Shown: positions 1 through 8,378 of the stretch, one piece after another
Layout of the letters: the number at the start of each line of letters is the position of its first letter
Numbering within the stretch: the first letter of the stretch is position 1
NCBI RefSeq assembly: GCF_003258945.1
Contig: NZ_QLIX01000003.1
Location: forward strand, 310,001-374,000
Source of the DNA: Roseicella frigidaeris
Lineage (GTDB): Bacteria; Pseudomonadota; Alphaproteobacteria; Acetobacterales; Acetobacteraceae
Length of the DNA stretch: 64,000 nt
Reading direction: 5' to 3'
Program-made: the position numbers and the translations under genes
Notes under the pieces: model-generated
The model's input: only the letters and a program-made list of their open reading frames with translations
Database searches by the model: none
Told to the model about the DNA's origin: nothing

Positions 1-441
1 GCTGGCATAGTGAGTGTTTTATTTGGATTTATTATGGCTTATATCACCCAGCTTCGCCTTTTCAATGAAGATACGAGCGCGAAGCCCTTTCATATGGTGC
101 CGCTCTGGCTGGGCATCTTGGCAGCTTTCGGATCAGCAATAAGCTTCACTCTCGGCTGCTACTCAGGCGTAAATACCTTAGCTCTAGCTCGCAAATCCGT
201 GATGACGGACTTACATCCTCCAGCAGTAACGCGTCTAACGGAGACAAAAATGGACAAGAATGAGCATTATGAAAGCCTTCCAGAAATTCCAGGCCTACCC
301 ACACTAGCCGATATCGCTAAGTGGCGTGATATCATCACCAAGAACACCGAGAAAATTCCTCATGAATGGGAATTAGTAGGAGTGAAACAGACGGATGATG
401 GATCGGTTGTAGCCATAGTCCGGCATAAGACGCGACGATAA
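1..441 (+). CDS. Hypothetical membrane protein, 5' end outside window
   Basis: The frame is open to the first base of the window, so the gene probably starts upstream; a GTG at 10 is the first internal candidate start. Two hydrophobic stretches are visible in the first 60 residues (around VSVLFGFIMAYI and VPLWLGILAAFGSAISF), followed by a polar tail of about 80 residues rich in Lys, Glu and Asp. I recognise no family. Base composition is clearly AT-richer than everything after position 480 and codons such as tta, gaa and aaa are common, unlike the rest of the window, which suggests acquisition by transfer. The 118 bases to the next gene hold no recognisable gene. Confidence 0.5.
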   Translation, partial: AGIVSVLFGFIMAYITQLRLFNEDTSAKPFHMVPLWLGILAAFGSAISFTLGCYSGVNTLALARKSVMTDLHPPAVTRLTETKMDKNEHYESLPEIPGLPTLADIAKWRDIITKNTEKIPHEWELVGVKQTDDGSVVAIVRHKTRR

Positions 442-559
442 CTGCAAATTTGCTTTCCATTCATCTCAGATAGCTGCCGCCGCGCGAACGGCATCAATGC
501 GGCAGGTTGTGGCATGCTCAGGCCACGCGAAGCGGCAGAGGCGGAAACCGTGCGCTCCC

Positions 560-1666
560 TCACGCCACCCTCCGCCCCACCCTCCCCCGCATCGCCGCCC
601 ACCCCGCCAGGAACCGCTCCGGCGCCTCCTCCGGCGCGTCCCAGGGCAGCGAGACGCGCAGCCCGCAGCCGGCCAGCGCGCCGAAGCCCATCGCCGCCAG
701 CACCGGGCTCCGCGCCACCTTGCCCGAGGAGCAGGCCGCCCCGGCCGAGACGCGCAGGCCCGCCAGGTCGAGCGCGATCACCTGCGTCTCCGCCGGCGCC
801 CCGGGCAGCAGGATGCAGCTCGTGTTCGGCAGGCGCGGCGCCGCCGCCCCGGCGATCACCGCCTCGGGCGCGATCGCCCTGATCCCGGCCTCGATCCGGT
901 CGCGCAGCGCCGCCAGCCGCGCCGCCTCCGCCGCGGCGGCCTCGGGCGGCAGCAGCGCGGCGGCGAGGCCGGCGATGGCCGGCAGCGGCTCGGTGCCGCC
1001 GCGGCGGCCGCGCTCCTGCCCGCCGCCGGCGATCAGCGGCGGCAGCTCCAGCCCCGGGCGCAGCAGCAGCGCCCCCGCCCCGGCCGGCCCGCCGAGCTTG
1101 TGGCCCGAGAGCGCCAGGCTGTCGGCGCCGAGCGCCGCGAGCGAGAGCGGCAGCCGCCCGGCCGCCTGCACCGCATCGACATGCAGCAGCGCCCCGGCGG
1201 CGCGGCAGAGCGCCGCGGCCTCGGCCAGCGGGTGCCGCACGCCGGTCTCGTTGTTCGCCGCCATCAGGCAGACCAGGGCCGGGCCGCCCTCGGCCAGCAG
1301 CGCGGCGAGCGCCGCGAGGTCGGCCGTGCCGTCCGGATGCACCGGGATCACCCCGGCCCCGGGTGCCGCCGCCAGCACCGCGGGATGCTCGGTCGCCCCG
1401 ACCAGCAACCGCCGGCCGCGGCCGAGGCCGTGGATCGCCAGCGCATTCGCCTCCGTCCCGCCGCCGGTGAAGACGACGTCGCGCGGGCGGGCGCCGAAGC
1501 GGGCGGCGAGGGCCTCGCGCGCCTCCTCCAGCCGCCGGCGGGCGGCGCGGCCGGCGGCATGCACCGAGGAGGGGTTGCCGCCCGCCTCCAGCGCGGCGAT
1601 CGCCGCCGCCCGCGCCGCCGGCCGCAGCGGCTCGGTGGCGTTGGCGTCGAGATAGAGCGGGTCCAG
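560..1666 (-). CDS. Cysteine desulfurase (IscS/NifS-like, PLP-dependent)
   Basis: Class V PLP aminotransferase fold. It would remove sulfur from cysteine to give alanine and an enzyme persulfide for Fe-S cluster assembly. Visible marks are the N-terminal LDANATEPLRP, the TGGGTEAN phosphate-binding segment, the PLP lysine in LSGHKLGGPAG (about residue 190) and the persulfide cysteine in GAACSSGK (about residue 312). The frame opens only about 30 bases before the conserved LYLDANAT and contains no ATG, GTG or TTG ahead of it. The only plausible start is a CTG at 1666, which gives about 368 aa. A GTG at 1564 would cut off conserved N-terminal residues. The gene lies 13 bases downstream of iscR on the same strand, fitting an iscR-led Fe-S operon. 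No other isc or suf gene is in the window. Confidence 0.85.
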   Translation of the reverse strand: MDPLYLDANATEPLRPAARAAAIAALEAGGNPSSVHAAGRAARRRLEEAREALAARFGARPRDVVFTGGGTEANALAIHGLGRGRRLLVGATEHPAVLAAAPGAGVIPVHPDGTADLAALAALLAEGGPALVCLMAANNETGVRHPLAEAAALCRAAGALLHVDAVQAAGRLPLSLAALGADSLALSGHKLGGPAGAGALLLRPGLELPPLIAGGGQERGRRGGTEPLPAIAGLAAALLPPEAAAAEAARLAALRDRIEAGIRAIAPEAVIAGAAAPRLPNTSCILLPGAPAETQVIALDLAGLRVSAGAACSSGKVARSPVLAAMGFGALAGCGLRVSLPWDAPEEAPERFLAGWAAMRGRVGRRVA

Positions 1667-1679
1667 GGCCGGTCCGGCG

Positions 1680-2207
1680 CTACTGCGCCGCCTCCGTCAG
1701 GCCGGGGCCGGGCGGGCTGTCGGGGGTGGGCGGGGCGGGGCAGCCGGCCGCGAGGGCGGGCGGCGCGGCGCGGCCCTTCACCTGCCGCCGCACCACATCG
1801 GCCAGGGTGACATGGGCGAGGAAGAGGTGGATCTGCTCGCTGAGCTCGGACCAGAGATCGTGGGTGAGGCAGCGCTCGCCGCCGAGGCAGCCGGCGGCGC
1901 CCTCCTCGCAGCGCGTGGCGCGGATCGGCTCGTCCACCGCCTCGATGATGTCGGCCATGGTGATCGCCGCGGCGGGCCGCGCCAGGCGGTAGCCGCCCCC
2001 CGGGCCGCGGGCGGAGGCGACGAGCCCGGCGCGCCGCAGATGGCCGAAGAGTTGTTCCAGGTAGGCAAGCGACAAGAGTTGAGCATGCGCGATCTCCGCC
2101 AGGCTAACAGGACGGCAATCACGTATGGCGGTTGAATTGGGCTGCTGGCGCACGGCCAATTCCACCATGGCCATGACCGCATATCGCCCACGGGTGGAAA
2201 GGCGCAT
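1680..2207 (-). CDS. iscR: Rrf2-family Fe-S regulator IscR
   Basis: 175 aa. An N-terminal winged helix (MRLSTRGRYAVMAMVELA) typical of Rrf2 proteins is followed by a dimerisation helix and the three-cysteine cluster site C-x6-C-x5-C ending in CLTH (about residues 100-115), as in IscR, which binds a [2Fe-2S] cluster. The Pro/Gly-rich last 30 residues are not conserved in the family. A GGAGGA ribosome-binding site lies 11 bases before the ATG at 2207. It precedes the cysteine desulfurase, which it probably represses when clusters are plentiful; this is inference from the family. RirA, another Rrf2 regulator in alphaproteobacteria, is the main alternative. Confidence 0.85.
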   Translation of the reverse strand: MRLSTRGRYAVMAMVELAVRQQPNSTAIRDCRPVSLAEIAHAQLLSLAYLEQLFGHLRRAGLVASARGPGGGYRLARPAAAITMADIIEAVDEPIRATRCEEGAAGCLGGERCLTHDLWSELSEQIHLFLAHVTLADVVRRQVKGRAAPPALAAGCPAPPTPDSPPGPGLTEAAQ

Positions 2208-2660
2208 GGCGGTTATTATCCTCCAATGGAGAGGCCAGGGGCAGCGCGCCGGCCAGGAATGGGAAACATGGGCGCCATGCCTTGATTCCGTTATGAAACT
2301 CGCCGCTGCGTCTCTATAGTCCCGCCACCCTGGGGGACGGGAGACAGCCCCAGGGACGACTGGACGACACCGGTACCGATGCCTTCCGCCTCCGGCGCCC
2401 CATCAGGGCGTCGATCGGCAGGCTAGATTACCCGACTGACCCAGTCAACTATTGGGGCGTGACAGTCGGTACCGATCGGCCAGTGGGTGGCGCTCCCGGG
2501 CTCCTCTCGGCATCACTGACTCAGTGCCGAGGGGAGCCCGGGCGTGGTCAGCCAGGTCTTCCCCACCAAGCGCCACGGCGCGCCTGGGCTGTCGTGCGGG
2601 ATGCGCCCGCGCCGATGGCCCGAGCAGACCCGGCGCAACAGGAATTGGACCCAAGGGACG
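2208..2660. other. Divergent intergenic region with two hairpins
   Basis: This 453-base gap lies between iscR (leftward) and a hydrolase gene (rightward). I see no convincing gene. It holds a hairpin with arms 2328-2335 and 2348-2355 (CCCTGGGG/CCCCAGGG, 12-base loop) and a much longer one at 2495-2542, described separately. Similar GGTACCGAT strings occur near 2371 and 2469. The part next to iscR (2208-2320) should hold the iscR promoter. No tRNA, tmRNA or RNase P signature was found. Confidence 0.5.
2495..2542. other. Long 18-bp hairpin upstream of hydrolase gene
   Basis: Arms 2495-2512 and 2525-2542 pair over 18 positions with one mismatch (G-U in RNA), starting CCCGGG and ending CGGCA, around a 12-base loop (2513-2524). 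The loop itself carries an alternative inverted repeat, CACTGA/TCAGTG. There is no T-run on either strand, so it is not a standard intrinsic terminator. It may be a leader structure for the hydrolase gene starting at 2661, or the end of a small RNA. Confidence 0.6.
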
Positions 2661-3329
2661 ATGCCTGAGGTCATGTTCGCCGGCCCCGATGGCCGGCTCG
2701 AAGGCCGTTACCACCATTCCAAGCAGCCGAATGCGCCGGTGGCTCTGCTGCTCCACCCCCACCCGCTGCATGGCGGGACGATGAACAACCGGGTCATTCA
2801 CGCCCTGTATCAGCGTTTCCAGGCGATGGGATTTTCCACGCTGCGGTTCAACTTCCGTGGAGTCGGCCGCAGCCAGGGCCGCTACGACGGCGGCATCGGC
2901 GAGATCTCGGACGCCGCCTCGGCGCTGGACTTCCTGCAGGCGGTCAACCCGAATGCCCACAGCCTCTGGGTCGCCGGCTACTCCTTCGGCGCCTATGTCG
3001 GCATGCAGCTGCTGATGCGGCGGCCGGAGATGGGCGGCTTCGTCTCCATCGCCGCGCCGGCCAGCCACTATGATTTCGGCTTCCTCGCCCCCTGTCCCTG
3101 CAACGGGCTGATCTATCACGGGGCGGAGGACGAGCTGGTGCCCGAGAGCTCGGTCCGCAAGCTGGTGGACAAGCTGAACACCCAGCGCGGCATCAGCATC
3201 GACTACCGCATCCTGCCGGGCGCCGGGCATGTCTTCACGCCCGAGGAGACCGAGCAGGTGGTGGATGCGGCCGAGGACCATGTCCTCGCCCGCCTGAACC
3301 GTAGCCGGATGGCGCTCGCCGCCGACTGA
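2661..3329 (+). CDS. Alpha/beta hydrolase (dienelactone-hydrolase-like)
   Basis: About 222 aa from the ATG at 2661. An in-frame extension to 2544 exists but runs through the hairpin region and reads as non-protein. Serine hydrolase marks: LLLHPHPLHGGTM forming the oxyanion loop, RFNFRGVGRSQG, the nucleophile elbow GYSFGA (about residue 103), HGAEDELVP carrying the likely acid, and the catalytic His in GAGHVFTP. This pattern matches a widespread small family of putative hydrolases; the substrate is unknown. It is probably soluble and cytoplasmic since there is no signal peptide. It stands alone, followed by an R1 repeat copy. Confidence 0.8.
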   Translation: MPEVMFAGPDGRLEGRYHHSKQPNAPVALLLHPHPLHGGTMNNRVIHALYQRFQAMGFSTLRFNFRGVGRSQGRYDGGIGEISDAASALDFLQAVNPNAHSLWVAGYSFGAYVGMQLLMRRPEMGGFVSIAAPASHYDFGFLAPCPCNGLIYHGAEDELVPESSVRKLVDKLNTQRGISIDYRILPGAGHVFTPEETEQVVDAAEDHVLARLNRSRMALAAD

Positions 3330-3358
3330 CGCCGACGGCATGACGGCTGCGCTCATGC

Positions 3359-3447
3359 CGAGCGCCGCGGGTCGCGCCGTCCGGCGCGACCGCCGGTGCG
3401 ATGCCGCAAGGGCCCGGGCGAACCGAAGGGTCGCGCCCGGCGCCGAG
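3359..3447. repeat. R1 dispersed repeat, diverged copy
   Basis: Read on the minus strand it shows the R1 order: GGGCGCGACCCTTCGGTTCG, then CCCGGGCCCTTGCGGC, then a CGGCGCTCGGC end. The same string order recurs near 5941, 29501 and 54191. It fills most of the 334-base gap between the hydrolase and the kinase gene, in which I see nothing else apart from a GGGAGGACAGGG ribosome-binding site before 3664. Confidence 0.55.
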
Positions 3448-3663
3448 GGAACCGCCGGTGGGGCCCTGGATGGGTCGCCATCGCCGGCCGCCGGCTTGAG
3501 GGCCGGCGGCCCGCCGCCCGGGCGCATCCGCCCCGGCCGCGCGGCGCCGGGCATCCGCGCCGCCGGTCCCCGCCAGGAACGATCGTCCGCCTGACCCTTC
3601 CCGCTTGCGATCCAGCCCTATTCTATTCCTGGACATGAAAACCGCCCGGGAGGACAGGGTGTG

Positions 3664-5937
3664 ATGGATCGTCGCGGGAGCCCGACGGAGGCTCGCCCGC
3701 CCATGCCCGGCCCTGTCCCGCGGCGGCGCCGGCCGATGCGGTTCCGCATGCACCTGCTCGGGCTCGCCCTGGTCACCGGCCTGCCCCTGCTCGCCCTCGC
3801 CATCGGCCTCGCCTGGTGGATCGCGGCCAATGCCCGCACCGCCGCGCTGCACGAGCTGGTCCGCACCGCCGAGGCGCTGCAGGCCGATATCGACCGGGAA
3901 TTGCAGATCACCGCGGCCGCGCTCCGCGTCCTCGCCAGCGCCCCGAGCCTCGAGGCCGCGCTGGCCGCGCCGCCCGGCAGCGGCGACCCCGAGGTCTTCC
4001 ACCGGCGCGCCCAGCTCCTCGTCCGGGACCGCCCGGCGGTGCTGCACGGCATCATCCTGTTCGATGCCGCCGGCCAGGCGCGGGTCGATACCCTGCTGCC
4101 GCCCGGCGGGCCGCCGCCGGGCCCGGCGCCGCTGCGCCTGCCCGGCCCGCAGCAGCTCCCCTGGAACGGCATCGCCGCCACCCCGCCGCTCACCGTCTCG
4201 CCGCTCCTCGTCGAGGCGGCCGATGGCCGGCTGGTGGTCGGCGTCGCCCTGCCGGTCGAGCGGGCGGGCCAGCGGATCGGCCTGCTCGCCGCCACCCTGC
4301 GGCCCGAGAGCCTCGGCCTGGCGCTGGGCAGCCAGCACCTGCCGCCGGGCTGGATCGCCACGCTGATCGACGAGCGGCACACGATCCTCGCCCGGTCGAC
4401 GCAGCAGGAGGCCTATCTGGCGCAGCCGGCGATCGACTGGGTCACCGCCTTCCAGCAGGGCGGCGCGGCGGCGGCGACCGTCCGGGCGGTCACGCGCGCC
4501 GGCGTGCCGAGCTACGCCGCGCTGCGCCGCCTGCCCGTCGGCCACTGGACCCTCGCCCTCACCGTGCCGCGCGCCGCCATCGACGGGCCGCTGCGGCGGG
4601 CCGTGCTCATCGCCGCGGCGAGCGGGGTGCTGGCCGTCTCGCTCGCCGCCCTCCTCACCCTGGCCCTCGGCGCCCGGCTCGGCGAGGAGATCGAGGCGCT
4701 CGGCGCCGATGCCGCGGTGGTGGCGCGCGACCAGCCGCCGCCGCCACGGCCGCCGGCCCGGGTGCGCGAGGTCGCCGGGGTCCGCGCCGCCCTCGCCGAG
4801 ACCGGCGCCGCGCTGCGCGCCCGCGCGGCGGCGAAGCGCGAGGCGGAGGAGCACCTGGTGCTGCTGCTGCGCGAGGTGGACCACCGCGCCAAGAACGCGC
4901 TCGCCGTCGCCCTCTCCCTCATCCGCCTCGCGCCGCGCGACGTGACGCCGGCCGCCTTCGCCACCGCCGCCGAGGGCCGCATCACCGCCATGGCGCGCGC
5001 CCATGCGCTGCTCGCCCGCGGCGCCTGGACCGGGGCGGAGCTGCGGGCCCTGGCCGAGAGCGAGCTGCCCGCGCATATGGGCAAGGTGCGCCTCTCCGGC
5101 CCGCCGGCCCGGCTCTCGGCCGAGGCGGTGCAGCCCGTCGCCATGCTGCTGCACGAGCTGGCGACCAACGCCGCCAAGCATGGCGCCCTCTCGGTGCCGG
5201 GCGGCGAGGTGTGCATCGCCTGGGAATTCCTGCCCGCCGACCAGGCGCTGCGCCTGACCTGGACCGAGCGCGGCGGCCCTGGGCTCGACGGCCCGCCGGC
5301 CCGCCGCAGCTTCGGCATCCGGCTGGTCACCCAGCTCGCCGAGCGCCAGCTCGGGGCGCGGCTGGCGCTCGACTGGGATCCCGCCGGTCTGCGCGCCACC
5401 CTCACCCTGCCGGCCGCCCGCGCCGCGCCGGACAACGCCGCGCTGGACAACGCCGCGCCGGCGGCCCGGGCCGCGGCCGGCCTGGACCGGTCCGGGCGCC
5501 CGGCCGCGGTGGCGCCGCGCCCGGCCTGGACCGATCCGGGCGGCCCGCCGCCGCGCGTGCTGGTGGCCGAGGACGAGGCGCTGCTGGCCCTCGAGCTGGA
5601 GACCGGGCTGCGCGAGCTCGGCTGCGAGGTGGTCGGCCCGGCCCGCACCCTGGCCGAGGCGCAGCGGCTGGCGGCGTCCGAGCCCCGCCTCGCCGCGGCG
5701 GTGCTCGATATCAATCTCGGCGGCGGCGAGCTGATCTTCCCGGTGGCCGAGGCCCTGGCGGCCCGCGGCGTGCCCTATCTGCTGGCGACCGGCTATGGCA
5801 GCGCCGGGCCGCTGGAGGGGCGCGAGGCCGGCGCGGTCGCCGTGCTGCGCAAGCCCTATCAGCGGCACGCCCTGGCCGCGGCGCTCGCCAGCGTCCTGCC
5901 GGGCCATGCGGCGCAGGCCAGGGGCGAAGGCGGCTGA
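3664..5937 (+). CDS. Sensor histidine kinase (HWE/HisKA_2 type) with C-terminal receiver
   Basis: 757 aa. A membrane anchor (HLLGLALVTGLPLLALAIGL) and a periplasmic or extracytoplasmic sensor of roughly 250 residues are followed by a second membrane helix (about 310-335), a phosphoacceptor helix EVDHRAKNALAV with His about 407, an ATPase core (HELATNAAKHGAL, then RRSFGIRLV) and a C-terminal receiver with VLVAEDEALL and phosphoacceptor Asp about 682 (AAVLDINLGG). The HRxKN form and short core fit HWE or HisKA_2 kinases, common in alphaproteobacteria and often linked to light or general stress signalling. The kinase-receiver linker (about 590-630) contains an internal duplication. GTG at 3661 and ATG at 3664 are alternative starts. 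The output partner is not visible nearby. Confidence 0.85.
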   Translation: MDRRGSPTEARPPMPGPVPRRRRPMRFRMHLLGLALVTGLPLLALAIGLAWWIAANARTAALHELVRTAEALQADIDRELQITAAALRVLASAPSLEAALAAPPGSGDPEVFHRRAQLLVRDRPAVLHGIILFDAAGQARVDTLLPPGGPPPGPAPLRLPGPQQLPWNGIAATPPLTVSPLLVEAADGRLVVGVALPVERAGQRIGLLAATLRPESLGLALGSQHLPPGWIATLIDERHTILARSTQQEAYLAQPAIDWVTAFQQGGAAAATVRAVTRAGVPSYAALRRLPVGHWTLALTVPRAAIDGPLRRAVLIAAASGVLAVSLAALLTLALGARLGEEIEALGADAAVVARDQPPPPRPPARVREVAGVRAALAETGAALRARAAAKREAEEHLVLLLREVDHRAKNALAVALSLIRLAPRDVTPAAFATAAEGRITAMARAHALLARGAWTGAELRALAESELPAHMGKVRLSGPPARLSAEAVQPVAMLLHELATNAAKHGALSVPGGEVCIAWEFLPADQALRLTWTERGGPGLDGPPARRSFGIRLVTQLAERQLGARLALDWDPAGLRATLTLPAARAAPDNAALDNAAPAARAAAGLDRSGRPAAVAPRPAWTDPGGPPPRVLVAEDEALLALELETGLRELGCEVVGPARTLAEAQRLAASEPRLAAAVLDINLGGGELIFPVAEALAARGVPYLLATGYGSAGPLEGREAGAVAVLRKPYQRHALAAALASVLPGHAAQARGEGG

Positions 5938-5940
5938 GAC

Positions 5941-6046
5941 GGGGCGCAACCCTCCGGTTCGCCTGGGCCTTCGCCGCGTCGCGCGGACAGGCGCGCCTTG
6001 CGGCGTGACCGGCGGCGCCCATCCGGGCGCTCGGCCCCGCGGGCCG
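5941..6046. repeat. R1 dispersed repeat copy
   Basis: Begins GGGGCGCAACCCTCCGGTTC three bases after the kinase stop codon and ends near TCGGCCCCGCGGGCC. The start and end segments match the copies near 29501 and 54191 closely, while the middle is longer here. It occupies the first half of the 274-base gap before the next gene. Confidence 0.65.
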
Positions 6047-6211
6047 GAACGGCGTGCGCCGGGCATGCGGCGGCGCCGGCCGGCGGGGCGGGGATGGACT
6101 TGCCGCGGCCGGCATGATCCGATCCGGCCCGAGGGCCCGCGGCAGACCGGGCCGCAACAGCAATGACCGCGGGCCGCGCGTCCGGCGCGGCGCCGGGTCC
6201 GGGAATCGTCC

Positions 6212-7183
6212 ATGCGCCGTCGTCATCTGTCCCTGGTCGCCGCCTTGGGCCTTGCCGCCCCCCTCCTCCCCGCGGCCCCGGCCCGGGCGCAGCCGGCCTT
6301 CCCGGACCACCCCGTGACGATGATCGTCGCCTATGCCGCGGGCGGCGGCACCGACACCGCGGCGCGCACCCTGGCGCGGTCGATGGAGAAGGATCTCGGC
6401 CAGACGGTGGTGGTGGTGAACCGCCCGGGCGCCGCCGGCGAGATCGGCTGGGCCGAGCTCGCCCGGTCGAAGCCCGATGGCTACACGATCGGCTTCATCA
6501 ACACGCCGACCATCGTCACCATCCCGATCGAGCGGCAGGCGCGCTTCCAGCTCGAGGATTTCGTGCCGATCGCCAACATCGTCGACGATCCGGGCGGCAT
6601 CTGGGTGCTGCCGGACAGCCCCTGGCGCAGCCTGAAGGAGCTGGTGGAGGCGGCGAAGCAGGCACCGGGGACGATCGGCTACGGCACCACCGGCATCGGC
6701 TCCGACGACCACCTGGCGATGCTGGCGCTGGAACGGCAGACCGGCGCCAGCTTCCTGCACATCCCCTTCGCCGGCTCCTCGCAGGTGCGCACCGCGCTGT
6801 TCTCGAAGAACCTGCCGGTCGCGGTGGTGAACATGGCCGAGGGCGTCGCCGATGCGCGGCAGGGGCTGGTGCGGCCGCTGGCCCAGCTCGGCACCCGGCG
6901 CTGGGAGGTGACGCCGGACGTGCCGACGGCGCGCGAGCAGGGCTTCGACCTCGTCGAGGGCTCGATGCGCGGCGTCGCGGCGCCGGCCGGCGTGCCGCAG
7001 CCGGCGCTGGAGCGGCTGGCCCGGGCGGTGCGGAGCGCGGTGGAGGACCCCGAATTCCGCAAGGCGGCGGCGCAGCAGAGCCTGCCGCTGCGCTTCCTCG
7101 GCCCCGACGCCTTCAAGACCGAGCTGCTGGCGCTGCGCGAGCACTATGCGAAGCTCTGGGCGATGCATCCCTGGAAGGAGTGA
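6212..7183 (+). CDS. TctC/Bug family periplasmic substrate-binding protein
   Basis: 323 aa with a Sec-type signal peptide (MRRRHLSLVAALGLAAPLLP, cleavage probably after ARAQ). The mature protein has the Bug fold marks: the YAAGGGTDTAAR loop near the N-terminus, VVVNRPGAAGEIGW, KPDGYTIGF, GSDDHLAML, and a C-terminal MHPWKE. Bug proteins bind carboxylates or aromatic acids for tripartite tricarboxylate transporters, but many are orphans; no tctA or tctB gene is in the window. It is closely related to the protein at 8379-9392, sharing TPTIVTIPIE-like and NIVDDPG segments. The start ATG at 6212 is the only one giving a signal peptide. Confidence 0.9.
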   Translation: MRRRHLSLVAALGLAAPLLPAAPARAQPAFPDHPVTMIVAYAAGGGTDTAARTLARSMEKDLGQTVVVVNRPGAAGEIGWAELARSKPDGYTIGFINTPTIVTIPIERQARFQLEDFVPIANIVDDPGGIWVLPDSPWRSLKELVEAAKQAPGTIGYGTTGIGSDDHLAMLALERQTGASFLHIPFAGSSQVRTALFSKNLPVAVVNMAEGVADARQGLVRPLAQLGTRRWEVTPDVPTAREQGFDLVEGSMRGVAAPAGVPQPALERLARAVRSAVEDPEFRKAAAQQSLPLRFLGPDAFKTELLALREHYAKLWAMHPWKE

Positions 7184-7300
7184 GAACGCCCCACGCAACC
7201 GCGTCGCGGCTTCGCGGGGCCCCGGGGAGTCCCCGCCTGCCCAAGGAACGCCACGGCCTGCCGCGGCAAGGCCCCGGGCAGCGACGGCTTCGATAGGTGT
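7184..7300. repeat. R2 palindromic repeat at gene end
   Basis: Starts with a hairpin right after the Bug stop codon (CCCCACGC ... GCGGGG, about 7190-7220) and continues with GGAACGCCACGGCCTGCCGCGG, a variant of the R2 core. The gap is between convergent genes, so the hairpin may terminate both. Confidence 0.5.
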
Positions 7301-7317
7301 TCCAGACCTCGCTCCGC

Positions 7318-8205
7318 TCACCCCGCCGCGGGCGGCTGGCCGAGCGCCGACCAGTCCCGCTCGCCGCCGCCGGCGGCGATGATCGCGTCCATGCGGGCGG
7401 CGATCCAGGCGACGAGCGGCAGCCCGGCCGCATCCGCCGCCGCCCCCTCCACCGCCGCCCCTTCCACCGCCGCCAGGGCGAGGCCGACATCCTTGCGCCC
7501 CAGCCGCATCGGGAAGCCGGCCGGCTCGAAGCGCTGCTCGGCGATGAGCGGCCCGTAGCTGCCGATCATGCGGTTGCCGTAATCCGCCGCCCGCAGCAGC
7601 TCGAGCAGGCGCGCGGGCGGGACGCCATGCGCGCCGGCGATGCGGAGCTGCTCGCTCAGCATCTGGATGATCGCCGGGATGCCGGCATTGAGCGCGATCT
7701 TCGCCGCCGTCGCCATCACCGGCCGCTCGCCCATGCGGGTGGTGCCGGCGCCGATCGCCTCGAAGAGCGGCTGCGCGGCATCGAGATCCGCGGGCGGGCC
7801 GGCCGCGATCACCGAGAGCCGGCCCGCCGCCGCCACCTCGGGCCGCCCCAGCACCTGCGCCGAGACGAAGCGCTGCCCCGCCGCGGCATGCGCCGCCGTC
7901 AGCCGCTCGGTCAGCGCGGTGCCGACCGTGCTGCAGGAGACATGCAGCAGGCCCGGCCCGGCCGCCAGCAGCCCCGCCGCGCCGAACACCACCGCCTCGA
8001 CCGCCGCGTCGTTCGCCAGCATCGTCATCGCGGTGCCGGCCCGCGCCGCCGCGGCCGGGCTGGCCGCGACCTGGGCGCCGCGGGCCGCGAAGGGCGCGGA
8101 TTTGGCGCCGTCGCGGTTCCAGACCGTCACCCGGTGCCCGGCCTCGAGCAGCCGGCCCACCATGCCCGTGCCCATCTGGCCCAGGCCGAGGAATGCCACC
8201 TCCAT
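7318..8205 (-). CDS. NAD(P)-dependent beta-hydroxyacid dehydrogenase (HIBADH-like)
   Basis: 295 aa from the ATG at 8205, which has GGGAGAG upstream; the longer frame to 8343 is not needed. An N-terminal Rossmann motif GLGQMGTGMVGRLL and VTVWNRDGAK (suggesting NADP preference through the Arg) is followed by the substrate motif with the family's Ser/Gly-rich stretch (LLHVSCSTVGTALTERL), then a helical C-terminal dimerisation domain with the conserved lysine segment MATAAKIALNAGIPAI (Lys about 170). These fit 3-hydroxyisobutyrate dehydrogenase and tartronate semialdehyde reductase relatives. It sits between two paralogous Bug genes, so it may act on the imported hydroxy acid; that is inference. 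Confidence 0.85.
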   Translation of the reverse strand: MEVAFLGLGQMGTGMVGRLLEAGHRVTVWNRDGAKSAPFAARGAQVAASPAAAARAGTAMTMLANDAAVEAVVFGAAGLLAAGPGLLHVSCSTVGTALTERLTAAHAAAGQRFVSAQVLGRPEVAAAGRLSVIAAGPPADLDAAQPLFEAIGAGTTRMGERPVMATAAKIALNAGIPAIIQMLSEQLRIAGAHGVPPARLLELLRAADYGNRMIGSYGPLIAEQRFEPAGFPMRLGRKDVGLALAAVEGAAVEGAAADAAGLPLVAWIAARMDAIIAAGGGERDWSALGQPPAAG

Positions 8206-8378
8206 GTCGATCTCTCCCTGAATTGCCGTTCCGTCGCCGGTGGGCGCGGCCCGGGCCGGCGGCCCGCCTGCCCCAACGCGCGCCGGCGTCTCCCGAGGAT
8301 GCTGTTGCGCCCCCGCTCCCCGCCATGGTCCGATCCCCGCCAAGCGCGCGCGGACGTGCCCGCCCGGGAGGAACCATC

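Noticed and set aside
2208-2660. RNase P RNA, tmRNA or 6S RNA in the gap between iscR and the hydrolase
   Set aside because: The conserved sequence signatures of these RNAs are missing, although the hairpins are strong.
3235-6213. A 992-codon open frame on the minus strand over the sensor kinase gene
   Set aside because: It is made of Arg/Gly/Ala/Gln-rich sequence with no motif and lies opposite a well-formed kinase; a typical antisense shadow in GC-rich DNA.
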